Shown in pieces: positions 25,410 through 33,775 of a DNA stretch of 50,144 bases. This DNA is from Euryarchaeota archaeon UBA19 (lineage in GTDB: Archaea; Thermoplasmatota; Poseidoniia; Poseidoniales; Thalassarchaeaceae), in contig DAPQ01000058.1 in assembly GCA_002502175.1 (NCBI GenBank), forward strand, positions 1-50,144, read 5' to 3'. A model generated the notes under the pieces. It had not been told where the DNA came from. It did no database searches and worked only from the letters and a program-made list of their open reading frames with translations. The translations under genes were made by a program, and so were the position numbers. The first letter of the stretch is position 1, and the number at the start of each line of letters is the position of its first letter.

Positions 25410-25907
25410 TCATTTCTTTCTCTTCAATCTAAGTGCTGCACCACAATCGTGGCACTCACCGTAATTTTTCTGTTTTGCAACGGTTGATTCTGGGGCGTCA
25501 TATTCACTTTTACAGCCACTGCAGACCAAGGTCCAAGACCAAACCTCTCTAATCCCCACTTCACTTACTCCTTGCCATTCTATGTCAAGGAAACTTGCGA
25601 TATTTTGCATTCGGTAATCATCAGTAATGAGTAGAGCCGATCTTTCTAATGCCAGCGAGACCAAAGCAAGGTCAGTTTCAGAAATCCCACTGATATCTCC
25701 ACTTTGTTTCGCTGCATCTACTGCCAAATCTATTGAATCTTGATTTGGTTGACAAAATACTAAACCCATGCTATCCAATAATGCTGCTCTATCTGGTGAT
25801 ATTCGCAGTAATTCTTCTTCTTGATGGCGAACTATTAGCCCGCCAGATAATTCAGTCATTGGCCACGCTATCAAGGCGGCAGTGTCAAGCACACGCGCCT
25901 TGGCCAT
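25410..25907 (-). CDS. nob1: Endoribonuclease NOB1
   Basis: A 165-residue PIN-domain nuclease with zinc ribbon that trims the 3' end of 16S rRNA during small-subunit maturation. The PIN acidic residues lie in VLDTAALIAW, ISETDLALVSLALE and LITDDYRMQN. The C-terminal ribbon has CSGC and CHDC pairs, as in archaeal Nob1. ATG at 25907 gives MAKARVLDTAALI; a longer frame to 25928 is less likely. It is convergent with tatA. Confidence 0.92.
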   Translation of the reverse strand: MAKARVLDTAALIAWPMTELSGGLIVRHQEEELLRISPDRAALLDSMGLVFCQPNQDSIDLAVDAAKQSGDISGISETDLALVSLALERSALLITDDYRMQNIASFLDIEWQGVSEVGIREVWSWTLVCSGCKSEYDAPESTVAKQKNYGECHDCGAALRLKRKK

Positions 25908-26009
25908 GCTAATGGGTAGACGGCACAACCTATCAGGGGTGGGGTAGAGTTGTTGTGTATCGACAACAGGCGGTAACCTTCATCGGGAATCGGTTAGGGG
26001 CTTGGTTTG

Positions 26010-26618
26010 ATGGAGATCCTACCTGAGGGGATTGTCGACTCTGCAATTGAATGGGCAGATGGCCTTGGATACCTCGGCTTGGCAATTCTAACTTCCACTG
26101 AGGCGGCGTTACAACCAATTCCTCCAGATCCTTTAGTTTGGAACATGATTCTAGAAGCAGATAGCGGACTTGTAGTAGCTACCGTAGTCCTAATTGCAAC
26201 GCTATCAAGCGTTCTTGGCGCTCTTGCAGGATATGCAATTGGTATGTACGGCGGAGGTTGGCTGCTGGAGAGATTTGTTTCTCAATCAACTATTGCAAGA
26301 TTGAATGTACTCGTAGATAGATATGGTTCTGCTGGAATATTCATCGCAGCGGTCTCTCCAATTCCATACAAGGCCCTAGCTTGGATAGCAGGAGCCGGGA
26401 GAATGGACTTGCGACTATTTGTTGCAGCAGGAATTGTTGGAAGAGGACTTAGATTTGGCATTCCAGGTGCATTGTTGGGAATTTATGGGGAGTCTATGAA
26501 GTCTTCAATGACCGGTGTAGAGGGTGCGATAACCTTCAGCTTAGTCTCAATTATTGGGCTAATTGTTGTGATTCCTGCTGCTCGCTGGTGGAAAGGTCTA
26601 CTCGATGAAGAAGAATGA
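26010..26618 (+). CDS. DedA/VTT-family membrane protein
   Basis: A 202-residue inner-membrane protein of the DedA (SNARE-associated/VTT) family, implicated in lipid flipping and envelope homeostasis. The family core is visible: SSVLGALAGYAIGMYGGGWLLERF, DRYGSAGIFIAAVSPIPYKALAWIAGAGRM and a following hydrophobic segment. The re-entrant proline-rich motif near the N-terminus (EAALQPIPPDPLV) is typical. ATG at 26010 is used; TTG at 26007 would add one residue. tRNA-Glu lies downstream. Confidence 0.9.
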   Translation: MEILPEGIVDSAIEWADGLGYLGLAILTSTEAALQPIPPDPLVWNMILEADSGLVVATVVLIATLSSVLGALAGYAIGMYGGGWLLERFVSQSTIARLNVLVDRYGSAGIFIAAVSPIPYKALAWIAGAGRMDLRLFVAAGIVGRGLRFGIPGALLGIYGESMKSSMTGVEGAITFSLVSIIGLIVVIPAARWWKGLLDEEE

Positions 26619-26664
26619 TTCTAACCAATTCGATTATTTGTGAGTTGTATCTCGGACGGCCACC

Positions 26665-26742
26665 GCTCCTGTGGTGTAGCACGGTCCATCATTCCGGGTT
26701 TTCATCCCGGCGACCCGGGTTCAAATCCCGGCAGGAGCACCA
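26665..26742 (+). tRNA. trnE: tRNA-Glu (UUC)
   Basis: A complete cloverleaf. Acceptor GCTCCTG pairs with CAGGAGC, the anticodon stem CCGGG/CCCGG encloses TTTTCAT (anticodon TTC), and the T arm is CCGGG-TTCAAAT-CCCGG. The discriminator is A, and CCA is encoded (26740-26742). There is no intron. Confidence 0.96.
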
Positions 26743-26765
26743 GATTATCTAATTCAAGCAATAAT

Positions 26766-27263
26766 TCATCGAGCTAGGTTATCGACCATTGCATCGATAG
26801 TTTCAGGATTTGCTTCTTTATTTCGTCCGGATGTCAATGCTCTACCCATTACATCAGCTCCCAAGAAAGAGAACATACTACGCATTGCCATGATTACATG
26901 AGCACCGCCACCACCGCTGTGAGTGGCAAGACCTACTGGGGTGCCTGTACACATCTTTCGAAAGTTCTGCCAATCGCGAGAAAGCCAAGCGATTGCATTG
27001 TTCAGTGTTGGTGGAAAAGACCCATTGTATTCTGGGGCAACAACAATCCAAGCATCGGCAGCAATCATTTGCTGGGTTAATTCTGAAACATCTGGAGATT
27101 GCTCAGGGTCAGAAGAACGTGCAACTGTAAACATGGGTAAGTCCATTGCAGCCAAATCAACTAAGTCTGCCTCATGCCCTTTGTCTTTCGCAACATTAGC
27201 AAATCTTTCCGCCAATTCTAGGTTGGTACCGGAGGTTGCTGTAATCATCAGGAATTTCGCCAT
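26766..27263 (-). CDS. NAD(P)H-dependent FMN reductase
   Basis: A 165-residue flavodoxin-like reductase of the NADPH-dependent FMN reductase family. MITATSGTNLELAERFANVA holds the phosphate-binding loop after strand 1, and WIVVAPEYNGSFPPTLNNAIAWLS is the family's flavin-binding signature (PEYNGS). GVGLATHSGGGGAHVIMAMRSMFSFLG completes the fold. It reduces flavins or quinones with NAD(P)H in the cytoplasm. It might serve ferric or heme iron release, but it is far from the iron operon. Confidence 0.9.
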   Translation of the reverse strand: MAKFLMITATSGTNLELAERFANVAKDKGHEADLVDLAAMDLPMFTVARSSDPEQSPDVSELTQQMIAADAWIVVAPEYNGSFPPTLNNAIAWLSRDWQNFRKMCTGTPVGLATHSGGGGAHVIMAMRSMFSFLGADVMGRALTSGRNKEANPETIDAMVDNLAR

Positions 27264-27302
27264 GTTGACGCGAGGGGCTATCCATACTTCAACAGAATAG
27301 TA

Positions 27303-27752
27303 TCATTCGACTTCCACAATTGAGGTTGGAATACCTCTTTCGGCAGCTAAATCAATTACTATTCTTGTCCATTTACTGGTCGGTGAAGGCATAGCCAAAA
27401 TATGTGAAGCACCTTTCAATATTTTTTCAGTAAGTGTGTTTGGAGCCTCTGCTCTTCCTTGATCAACCAAACTTCTGGTCGGGTCACTCCATTCTTCTGT
27501 AAACACAGCGATTTCGATTGAACTATTGTCAGCCCATCTTTCTGCCATGTAATCTACTCCGCTTGCTCCACCGACAATAATCAAATCCGGATAACCGTTA
27601 TTTTCAAGCCAATTATCGATTGCTTTTTCAAAGACTTCAAAATCATAAAATCGACTACTTCCGACTATTGCCAAATTAATTACAGAACCATCTTGATTCA
27701 AGTCCCGTCCACCGAGAGAATCGACCACATCTTGTCCAGAGGTTGTTGTCAT
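27303..27752 (-). CDS. SLOG-family (YspA/DUF2493-like) protein
   Basis: A 149-residue Rossmann-like protein. LAIVGSSRFYDFEVFEKAID followed by LIIVGGASGVDYMAERWAD matches the YspA/YpsA-related SLOG (SMF/DprA-LOG) nucleotide-binding fold, with the GGASGVD loop as signature. The C-terminal PSPTSKWTRIVIDLAAERGIP corresponds to the usual skGT segment but lacks its glycine. SLOG proteins bind nucleotides or their derivatives; the cellular role here is unknown. It diverges from the suf genes. Confidence 0.78.
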   Translation of the reverse strand: MTTTSGQDVVDSLGGRDLNQDGSVINLAIVGSSRFYDFEVFEKAIDNWLENNGYPDLIIVGGASGVDYMAERWADNSSIEIAVFTEEWSDPTRSLVDQGRAEAPNTLTEKILKGASHILAMPSPTSKWTRIVIDLAAERGIPTSIVEVE

Positions 27753-27878
27753 TGTTCACCCGAGTTAGGTCTCCGCGCATAAAGATGGTCATTTTAGTGG
27801 CACTTTTTGAATTGTTTAGATATTATATCCCACCTATTGATATCAAGGTATCTTATCGCCTAATCAAGAGGTCAAGCC

Positions 27879-29105
27879 ATGGCTCTGGATATCGAGGCTA
27901 TTCGAGCAGATTTTCCAATCCTTGACAGGGTCTTGCCCAATGGCAAGAAATTGGTCTATTTTGACAACGCTGCTACCTCTCAAAAGCCTCAGGTTGTAAT
28001 CGACGCGATGACTAGATATTACGAGGAATACAATTCCAATGCACATCGCGCTAATCATACCTTGGCCGATGAGGCAACAACTGCACTGGAAGAAGCCAGA
28101 AGCAAGATTTCTCGCTACTTTGGAACTAATCCAGAAAATATGATTTACACCAGTGGAGCGACTGAGGCAATCAACTTGGTTGCCTATGGTTGGGCGAGAT
28201 ATAATCTGCAACAAGATGATGTGGTTGTCATTACAGAAATGGAGCACCATGCGGATATAGTTCCGTGGCAGGAACTCAACAAAGAGAAGGGGGTAGAAGT
28301 TCGTTATGTGCCAATTAACTCCAGAACATTCACCCTCGATATGGAAGCCTTTGAAGTAGCCCTTGAAGGGGCTAAACTAGTCTGTGTCGTTCATACTAGC
28401 AATGTATTAGGAATTCGTAATCCCGTTGAAGAAATCATAGAGAAATCTCAGGCTGTAGGTGCTCGTGTTCTCCTTGATTGTGCTCAAGGTGCACCGCATG
28501 AGAGGATATTCTTCGACAATATGGGTGCAGATTTTGTTGCCATTTCAGCCCACAAAATGGCCGGTCCAACCGGTATCGGCTGTATTTTGGTTAAACCTGA
28601 TGCGATGGCTGAAATGGGACCATTTATGACCGGTGGTTCAATGATCAGAAGAGTTTCAACCGAAGGTACAACCTTCCAAGAAGGTCATGCAATGTTTGAG
28701 ACGGGAACACCTAGAATCGCTGAGGCTATTGGTTGGGGGGCAGCAGTAGAATGGCTAAGTCAATTCGACATGAGGGAGGTTCATGCTCACATACATGATA
28801 TCGCCTCTTGGACTGCCGACCAAATGCTTGAGATTCCGGGCATCCGTATTTTTGGCGACCCCAATCATCCAAACTCAAGCGGGGCGGTATCATTCCTTCA
28901 CGACTCAATTCAATCTCAAGATTTAGCGATTCTACTGGACGAGGGAGGTTTCGCTGTCAGAACTGGTCATCATTGCGCTCAACCTCTAATGGATGCATTA
29001 GGCGTACCTTCGACAAATCGCGCCTCATTTTGGATTTACAACACATTAGATGAGGCGCAGTCCTTTGTTGAGTACTTGAGATATGTATGTGAGCGATTTG
29101 CTTGA
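27879..29105 (+). CDS. sufS: Cysteine desulfurase SufS
   Basis: A 408-residue PLP enzyme mobilising sulfur from cysteine for Fe-S assembly. YFDNAATSQKP is the substrate-entry motif, the PLP lysine is in ISAHKMAGPTGIG, and the catalytic Cys is in RTGHHCAQPLMD near residue 365, which is SufS (class II) type. It starts a sufS-sufE-sufT cluster; sufBCD are not in the window. A TATA-like stretch (TTAGATATTATATC) lies about 60 bases upstream. Confidence 0.96.
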   Translation: MALDIEAIRADFPILDRVLPNGKKLVYFDNAATSQKPQVVIDAMTRYYEEYNSNAHRANHTLADEATTALEEARSKISRYFGTNPENMIYTSGATEAINLVAYGWARYNLQQDDVVVITEMEHHADIVPWQELNKEKGVEVRYVPINSRTFTLDMEAFEVALEGAKLVCVVHTSNVLGIRNPVEEIIEKSQAVGARVLLDCAQGAPHERIFFDNMGADFVAISAHKMAGPTGIGCILVKPDAMAEMGPFMTGGSMIRRVSTEGTTFQEGHAMFETGTPRIAEAIGWGAAVEWLSQFDMREVHAHIHDIASWTADQMLEIPGIRIFGDPNHPNSSGAVSFLHDSIQSQDLAILLDEGGFAVRTGHHCAQPLMDALGVPSTNRASFWIYNTLDEAQSFVEYLRYVCERFA

Positions 29106-29157
29106 GGTAGGCAAATACGCTCGTCATATTGAATAGAACCAATCAGTAGGGCTCGTC

Positions 29158-29583
29158 ATGGCGGAGAGGCGATGGCCCGAGCACCTTGATTCAGTTGTCG
29201 AGGAGTTCGATGATTGCTTTGATTCGATGGAACGCTATGAGTTGCTATTTGAGTATGCAAAAAAACACCCAAGCCCATTACCCCCCGATGAATGGAATGA
29301 GGAAAATCAAGTCCATGGCTGTCAATCTAGAGCACACGTAGAATGTGGTCGAGATGAATCGGGTAATTTCCTCATGCGGGGTGGGGCTGATGCGCAGATT
29401 GTTCAGGGATTGATGTCCGTAACCGCAATGGCGGTAAACGGTATGAATCCAAAGGAAGTGGCACAAATGTCCCCTGACTATGCAGATGCAATGGGAATTC
29501 GCAATTCTTTGACTCCGAGTAGGGCCAATGGATTTTTGAATATGTTTGAGAGAGTGCGTTCAGAAGCGGAGAGGATGGCGTAA
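29158..29583 (+). CDS. sufE: SufE-type sulfur acceptor
   Basis: A 141-residue SufE. The acceptor Cys is in NQVHGCQSRAHVE near residue 51, and VTAMAVNGMNPKEVAQM and GIRNSLTPSRANGFLNMFERV are conserved family features. It takes persulfide sulfur from SufS and stimulates its turnover. It lies 52 bases after sufS and 2 bases before the sufT-like gene. SufE is mainly bacterial, so the pair was probably acquired together. Confidence 0.94.
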   Translation: MAERRWPEHLDSVVEEFDDCFDSMERYELLFEYAKKHPSPLPPDEWNEENQVHGCQSRAHVECGRDESGNFLMRGGADAQIVQGLMSVTAMAVNGMNPKEVAQMSPDYADAMGIRNSLTPSRANGFLNMFERVRSEAERMA

Positions 29584-29585
29584 TT

Positions 29586-29888
29586 ATGGTCGACGAGGCA
29601 ACGGTTCGTGAATCTCTAATCGAGGTTGAGGATCCAGAAATGAAGATATCAGTTATTGATTTAGGGCTGATTTACGAAGTCAGAATTGATGATGCACATG
29701 CTGAAATCGATATGACTCTGACAAGCCCTGGTTGCCCAGTTGCACCCGAACTTATGGCAGCAGTGCACCGAGCGGCTCTCACTACAGAGGGTATTGATAG
29801 CGTCCACGTTAACCTCACATTTTCTCCGCCTTGGGATCCAAAAATCCATGCTACAGAGGATGGAAAGTTCGAGCTTGGTGTGTTCTAA
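29586..29888 (+). CDS. sufT: SufT / MIP18-family (DUF59) Fe-S maturation protein
   Basis: A 100-residue DUF59 protein. IEVEDPEMKISVIDLGLIYEV, MTLTSPGCPVAPELMAAVHRA and VNLTFSPPWDPK are the family landmarks, including the reactive Cys in the SPGCP motif. Members help load or transfer Fe-S clusters. Its ATG is 2 bases after the sufE stop and its end overlaps the convergent folD gene by 4 bases. Confidence 0.93.
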   Translation: MVDEATVRESLIEVEDPEMKISVIDLGLIYEVRIDDAHAEIDMTLTSPGCPVAPELMAAVHRAALTTEGIDSVHVNLTFSPPWDPKIHATEDGKFELGVF

Positions 29889-30760
29889 GCCAGTCGCATT
29901 TCTGCTGCTCTCACCGTATTGCTCATCAACATCGAGATAGTCATTGGTCCAACTCCGCCAGGTACAGGCGTCATATGCCCTGCTACCTCTGCTACCGCGG
30001 GGTCTACATCTCCAGCAAGACGGCTACCACTTTCTCTTGATTCATCGATAACCCGATTGATTCCAACATCGATTACTGTCGCCCCCGGCTTTATCCAATC
30101 TGTTTGGACGGTAGCAGCCCGGCCAATCGCTGCCACAACTAGGTCAGCGCTTCGACAGATTTCCGCAATATCCTGTGTTCTAGAATGAGCAATTGTTACT
30201 GTGGCATCAATCCCTTTCTGAGCCAATAATAGCGCTAAAGGCATCCCAACTATGCGTGAACGACCAATGACTACTGCTTTCTTTCCAGAGAGGTCAATAG
30301 CAGCATCCTCAATCATCTGCATCACGCCGGCAGGGGTACAGGGCAGCAAACCATCTGTTTGACCCATTACCAATCTTCCAAGATTAGTAGGGTGGAATCC
30401 ATCAACATCTTTTGAGGGGTCGATAGCTTCGGTTATGGCCAATTCGTCTGTTCCGTTTGGAGTGGGGCTTTGAACAAGTATTCCATGAACAGAGTCATCA
30501 GAGTTTAGGTTTGCAACAACTTGCATTAATTCCTCTTGAGTAACATCGTTTGGAAGGTCAATTCTAGTGCTTTTTATTCCACATCTTTCACAAGCTCGTT
30601 GTTTGTTTCTAACATAGACATGACTTGCCGGGTCGTCTCCAGCGAGTACAACTGCAAGATGGGGTTCAACTCCCGACTCCTTCAGTGCAGACACCCTCTC
30701 AGCCAGATGCGCCTCAATACGCAATCCTAAGGCCTTACCATCGAGTATAACCGCGCTCAC
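29885..30760 (-). CDS. folD: Methylenetetrahydrofolate dehydrogenase/cyclohydrolase FolD
   Basis: A 291-residue bifunctional one-carbon enzyme that interconverts methylene-, methenyl- and formyl-tetrahydrofolate with NADP. Landmarks are VLAGDDPASHVYVRNKQRAC (catalytic Tyr and Lys), GILVQSPTPNG, PSKDVDGFHPTNLG, PCTPAGVMQMI, KKAVVIGRSRIVGMPLALLL and DVDPAVAEVAGHMTPVPGGVGPMT. The active-site residues are retained; VQSP in place of the usual VQLP is a mild change. It indicates tetrahydrofolate rather than methanopterin one-carbon metabolism. Confidence 0.95.
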   Translation of the reverse strand: MSAVILDGKALGLRIEAHLAERVSALKESGVEPHLAVVLAGDDPASHVYVRNKQRACERCGIKSTRIDLPNDVTQEELMQVVANLNSDDSVHGILVQSPTPNGTDELAITEAIDPSKDVDGFHPTNLGRLVMGQTDGLLPCTPAGVMQMIEDAAIDLSGKKAVVIGRSRIVGMPLALLLAQKGIDATVTIAHSRTQDIAEICRSADLVVAAIGRAATVQTDWIKPGATVIDVGINRVIDESRESGSRLAGDVDPAVAEVAGHMTPVPGGVGPMTISMLMSNTVRAAEMRLA

Positions 30761-30838
30761 GAAGTAACTCCCCTTCTATATCGGACTTGACCTTTTTTCT
30801 AGACACAGTCTAACTTAGTCTAGAAGAGGAAGTAAAAA

Positions 30839-30915
30839 TGGAGCCCCAGGAGGGATTCGAACCCCCGGCCGTCTGATTACAAATCAGATGCTCTACCAGT
30901 CTGAGCTACTGAGGC
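30839..30915 (-). tRNA. trnT: tRNA-Thr (UGU)
   Basis: On the minus strand, GCCTCAG pairs with CTGGGGC in the acceptor (one G-T pair). The anticodon stem TCTGA/TCAGA encloses TTTGTAA (anticodon TGT), the T arm is GGGGG-TTCGAAT-CCCTC type, the discriminator is T, and CCA is encoded (30839-30841). A T-run follows directly and could end transcription. There is no intron. Confidence 0.95.
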
Positions 30916-31023
30916 AGCACCCCCCGCTGACCACATTCGATTCTTGAACCCTGCACCTAGAAGGGTAGCCGAAATAGGGCCAAGTTGAATGCCTAATCAC
31001 CCCTCCGAATCTCACGGATTAGT

Positions 31024-31428
31024 ATGGTCAACTCAACTTCCCATAGGAAATTGAACATGGTAATTGCCGCCTGGGCGTGTATACTTCTCGGCGCGGGAAT
31101 TGTCTTTGGCACCGCTGGAAATGCATTTGCAATAGCGGTAGGCGCCCCATTGTCTATTGCCGGTGCTGCATTACTTCTCTTTGGGTTAGGAATGCCTGAT
31201 GAATCATCAGTCGACCCAGATGAATTAGCCGCATGGGCTCCTGAAGCAGTAAAGATGCCCGATGCAGGACGAGCTATGTATCGGGTCGACACATCATTAG
31301 ATCCTCCGATAAAAACCTCGATTCTGTGTGGCCGTTGTGGGCATTTAGAGTGGGTTGATGGCAGGAAACCAGCATTCTACAATTGTCTAAAATGTAAAAC
31401 AGAACTCTGGGTGGCAGAAGAAGAATGA
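31024..31428 (+). CDS. Membrane protein with C-terminal zinc ribbon
   Basis: A 134-residue protein with two adjacent hydrophobic helices (about residues 12-31 and 34-54), an acidic linker and a C-terminal zinc ribbon with two CxxC pairs (CGRC near 101-104, CLKC near 120-123). The ribbon should lie in the cytoplasm. The family is not recognised. It precedes pheS by 63 bases on the same strand. Confidence 0.78.
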   Translation: MVNSTSHRKLNMVIAAWACILLGAGIVFGTAGNAFAIAVGAPLSIAGAALLLFGLGMPDESSVDPDELAAWAPEAVKMPDAGRAMYRVDTSLDPPIKTSILCGRCGHLEWVDGRKPAFYNCLKCKTELWVAEEE

Positions 31429-31491
31429 ATGGATTATTCCTAAGCAAGCATCAAAGCGAGATGGCATCAGCGAAGAATTCGAGGTGAGGCG

Positions 31492-32985
31492 TTGAGTCTG
31501 GGAAATAACGAGCGAAGAATGCTTGTAGCATTACTTTCCGACACCTCGCGCAATTGGACGCTTTCAGAAATTCTAGAGGCGACGAAATGGACAGATCAAG
31601 TCCATGTTGCAGGTGCTGGCCAGGCGCTAAAAGAGGCGGGACTAGTAGAAATCACCGAGTCCTCATCTCGCACAGTTGCACTTGGTCCAGAAGGACTTAA
31701 CGCTACAAAAAATGGTTTGTTAGAGGGAAGAATTTGGAATTGGTTACTACAATCCAAAGACTCTGAAAGGAATATGCAAGGTTTGTTCTCTGCCGGTTTT
31801 GAACGTCACGAGGCTGGACCTGGGGTTGGACTTCTGAAATCATTAGGAGTTAAGGTCGAATCAGGCTCTTTTGTTTGGCAAGATGAAGAAGAGGTTTCTG
31901 CAACAATAGAAAATCGGACTTCATTCATCAATAGTTTAGCAGAAACCGCTCAAGACGCAGATTCTCTTGACGCAACTCTCATCGACCATTTCCAGAATAG
32001 GAAGGGCTTGATTGAAATCGAGAATAGCATCACTAGGAATTGGACCTTGACTAAGGATGGTGCCGAATACAATGTTGAGGATTTGGAAGAAGTTGAACAA
32101 ATTGGTGAGATTACACCTGAACTTCTTCAAGGTGAATCTTGGAGAGATGCTGAATTCAAACCATTCGATGTCAATGCTCCAGCGCCTATTCCTGCCGGAG
32201 GCAGACCGCATCCTATGCAAGCGCTGATAGAGCGAATTCGTTCGGTTTTCTTGGAAATGGGCTTCTCAGAAATTGAGGGAGATTATGTTCAATCAGCAGG
32301 ATGGAATATGGATGCTTTATTCATCCCTCAATCTCACCCTGCAAGAACCATGCAAGATACATTCTATCTGAACAATCCAGAGAAGGTAGAAGTTGCTCCT
32401 GAAATGCTCGACCTATGGGCTAAGGTGCATGAGCACGGACATGATACAGGAAGCAAAGGATGGGGGGTTAAATTTGACAAAGAAGAAGCTCAAAAGGGCT
32501 TACTAAGGACACATACGACGGTCAATACAATACGTCATATTGCAGAAAACCCACATGTCCCAAGTCGAGTTTTTGGCATCGGCCGTGTATTTAGACAAGA
32601 GACAATTGACCGGACTCATCTGCCTGAGTTCCACCAAATCGAGGGTATCATTCACGAACCTGATGCCAATCTTCCAATGCTAATTTCTACTCTCAAAACC
32701 TTCTATGCAAAGATGGGATATCCCGATGTTCGTGTACGTCCTGCTTACTTCCCTTACACCGAGCCATCGGTAGAGGTCGAAGTTTACTGGCGTGGTGAAT
32801 GGCTAGAACTAGGCGGCTCGGGAATTTTCCGGCCAGAAGTCACTGAACCACTTGGTACCGAATGGCCGGTATGTGCGTGGGGAATGGGCCTAGAGCGTCT
32901 TGCAATGCTTGTACTAGGATTGGATGATATCAGAGAATTATACCAACCGGATCTCGAGCGTCTTTCAAAGATGCCAATTCTATGA
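31492..32985 (+). CDS. pheS: Phenylalanyl-tRNA synthetase alpha subunit
   Basis: A 497-residue archaeal/eukaryotic-type PheS. Winged-helix tRNA-binding domains occupy about residues 1-200, then the class II catalytic core: HPMQALIERIRSVFLEMGF, RVFRQETIDRTHLPEFHQIEG (motif 2) and WGMGLERLAMLVLGLDDIRELY (motif 3). The start is TTG at 31492, supported by GAGGTGAGG immediately upstream and by homologous N-terminal sequence. PheT is not next to it in this window. Confidence 0.95.
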   Translation: MSLGNNERRMLVALLSDTSRNWTLSEILEATKWTDQVHVAGAGQALKEAGLVEITESSSRTVALGPEGLNATKNGLLEGRIWNWLLQSKDSERNMQGLFSAGFERHEAGPGVGLLKSLGVKVESGSFVWQDEEEVSATIENRTSFINSLAETAQDADSLDATLIDHFQNRKGLIEIENSITRNWTLTKDGAEYNVEDLEEVEQIGEITPELLQGESWRDAEFKPFDVNAPAPIPAGGRPHPMQALIERIRSVFLEMGFSEIEGDYVQSAGWNMDALFIPQSHPARTMQDTFYLNNPEKVEVAPEMLDLWAKVHEHGHDTGSKGWGVKFDKEEAQKGLLRTHTTVNTIRHIAENPHVPSRVFGIGRVFRQETIDRTHLPEFHQIEGIIHEPDANLPMLISTLKTFYAKMGYPDVRVRPAYFPYTEPSVEVEVYWRGEWLELGGSGIFRPEVTEPLGTEWPVCAWGMGLERLAMLVLGLDDIRELYQPDLERLSKMPIL

Positions 32986-33003
32986 TTGGCTATTTTGCTA
33001 ATC

Positions 33004-33693
33004 TTAAGAAGAATTTTCGTCACTCTTTTCGACAATATATTGGATTGTTACCTTATCCGTCGTTGTCACATTTTCGCCGCAATTTGCTTCCATCATGATG
33101 ACTAAATTTTCTTCCAATTCTGTGAACTCCATTGCAAAATGGCCATTTTCATCAATTGCTACATTCAAACTAGATTCATCAATATCAGAATCTGACCAAA
33201 CAAACTCACAAGTTTCAATCGATGTGTGTGATAGATTCCCACTAAGAATAGCGTCACTACCGTGCTCAATAGTGGTTGCAAAATTATCAAGAATAATTTC
33301 AGTAACTCCTTCTTCAGGATATGAAATTGTAAATTCAGTTTCCCAGTTTGTCTCTTGGTTTAGGTAATCTCTTGCTAAAATGCTTAGTGAATGAGTACCC
33401 GTATTTAGTCCGGTAATATCGACTACATATTGTCCGTTTTCATCGAGGTAGGTATCTGGTAATTTTGCATTATTCAAAGATACTTCTAGGTATATGTCAT
33501 CAAGAGATTCGTCATTAACAGATACTGTGATGCTTGTGACCTCGCCTACTAGAAAATCACCAGGTTCTTCTCCGGTTATTGTTGGGGGTTGATCTGAAAC
33601 ATCGGTTTCTACACCAAGAAAGAAAAGCCCTAGCATGACGCTACCAATCATCAAAAAAGCCAATGTCAGGCTTCGGACCTGCTCTTTGTCCAT
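33004..33693 (-). CDS. Membrane-anchored Ig-like surface protein
   Basis: A 229-residue protein with a single N-terminal hydrophobic helix (about residues 8-27) and an extracellular part of two beta-sandwich-like modules. The first (about 35-125: PPTITGEEPGDFLVGEVTSI ... LNTGTHSLSILARDYLNQET) resembles an Ig/PKD-like domain. The second (130-225) has two cysteines that could form a disulfide. It is the last gene of the leftward Sco/propeller cluster, separated by an 82-base gap containing a palindrome. No function is assigned. Confidence 0.7.
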   Translation of the reverse strand: MDKEQVRSLTLAFLMIGSVMLGLFFLGVETDVSDQPPTITGEEPGDFLVGEVTSITVSVNDESLDDIYLEVSLNNAKLPDTYLDENGQYVVDITGLNTGTHSLSILARDYLNQETNWETEFTISYPEEGVTEIILDNFATTIEHGSDAILSGNLSHTSIETCEFVWSDSDIDESSLNVAIDENGHFAMEFTELEENLVIMMEANCGENVTTTDKVTIQYIVEKSDENSS

Positions 33694-33741
33694 ACAACTT
33701 CCTCCTATATTGAACGTAAAAAGTCAACTTGCTTTTTTCTT

Positions 33742-33762
33742 ATGTGCACCTAGGATGCACAT
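33742..33762. promoter_or_regulatory. Near-perfect palindrome between the Sco and Ig-like genes
   Basis: ATGTGCA and TGCACAT form 7-base arms around CCTAGGA, whose CCTAGG core is itself a palindrome. It lies after the stop of one leftward gene (33776) and 49 bases before the next start (33693). It could be a hairpin that attenuates read-through or an operator for the downstream gene. Flanking T-runs on the minus strand (around 33763-33775 and 33721-33726 read as A) allow either reading. Confidence 0.4.
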
Positions 33763-33775
33763 GTTTTCTAAAAAT

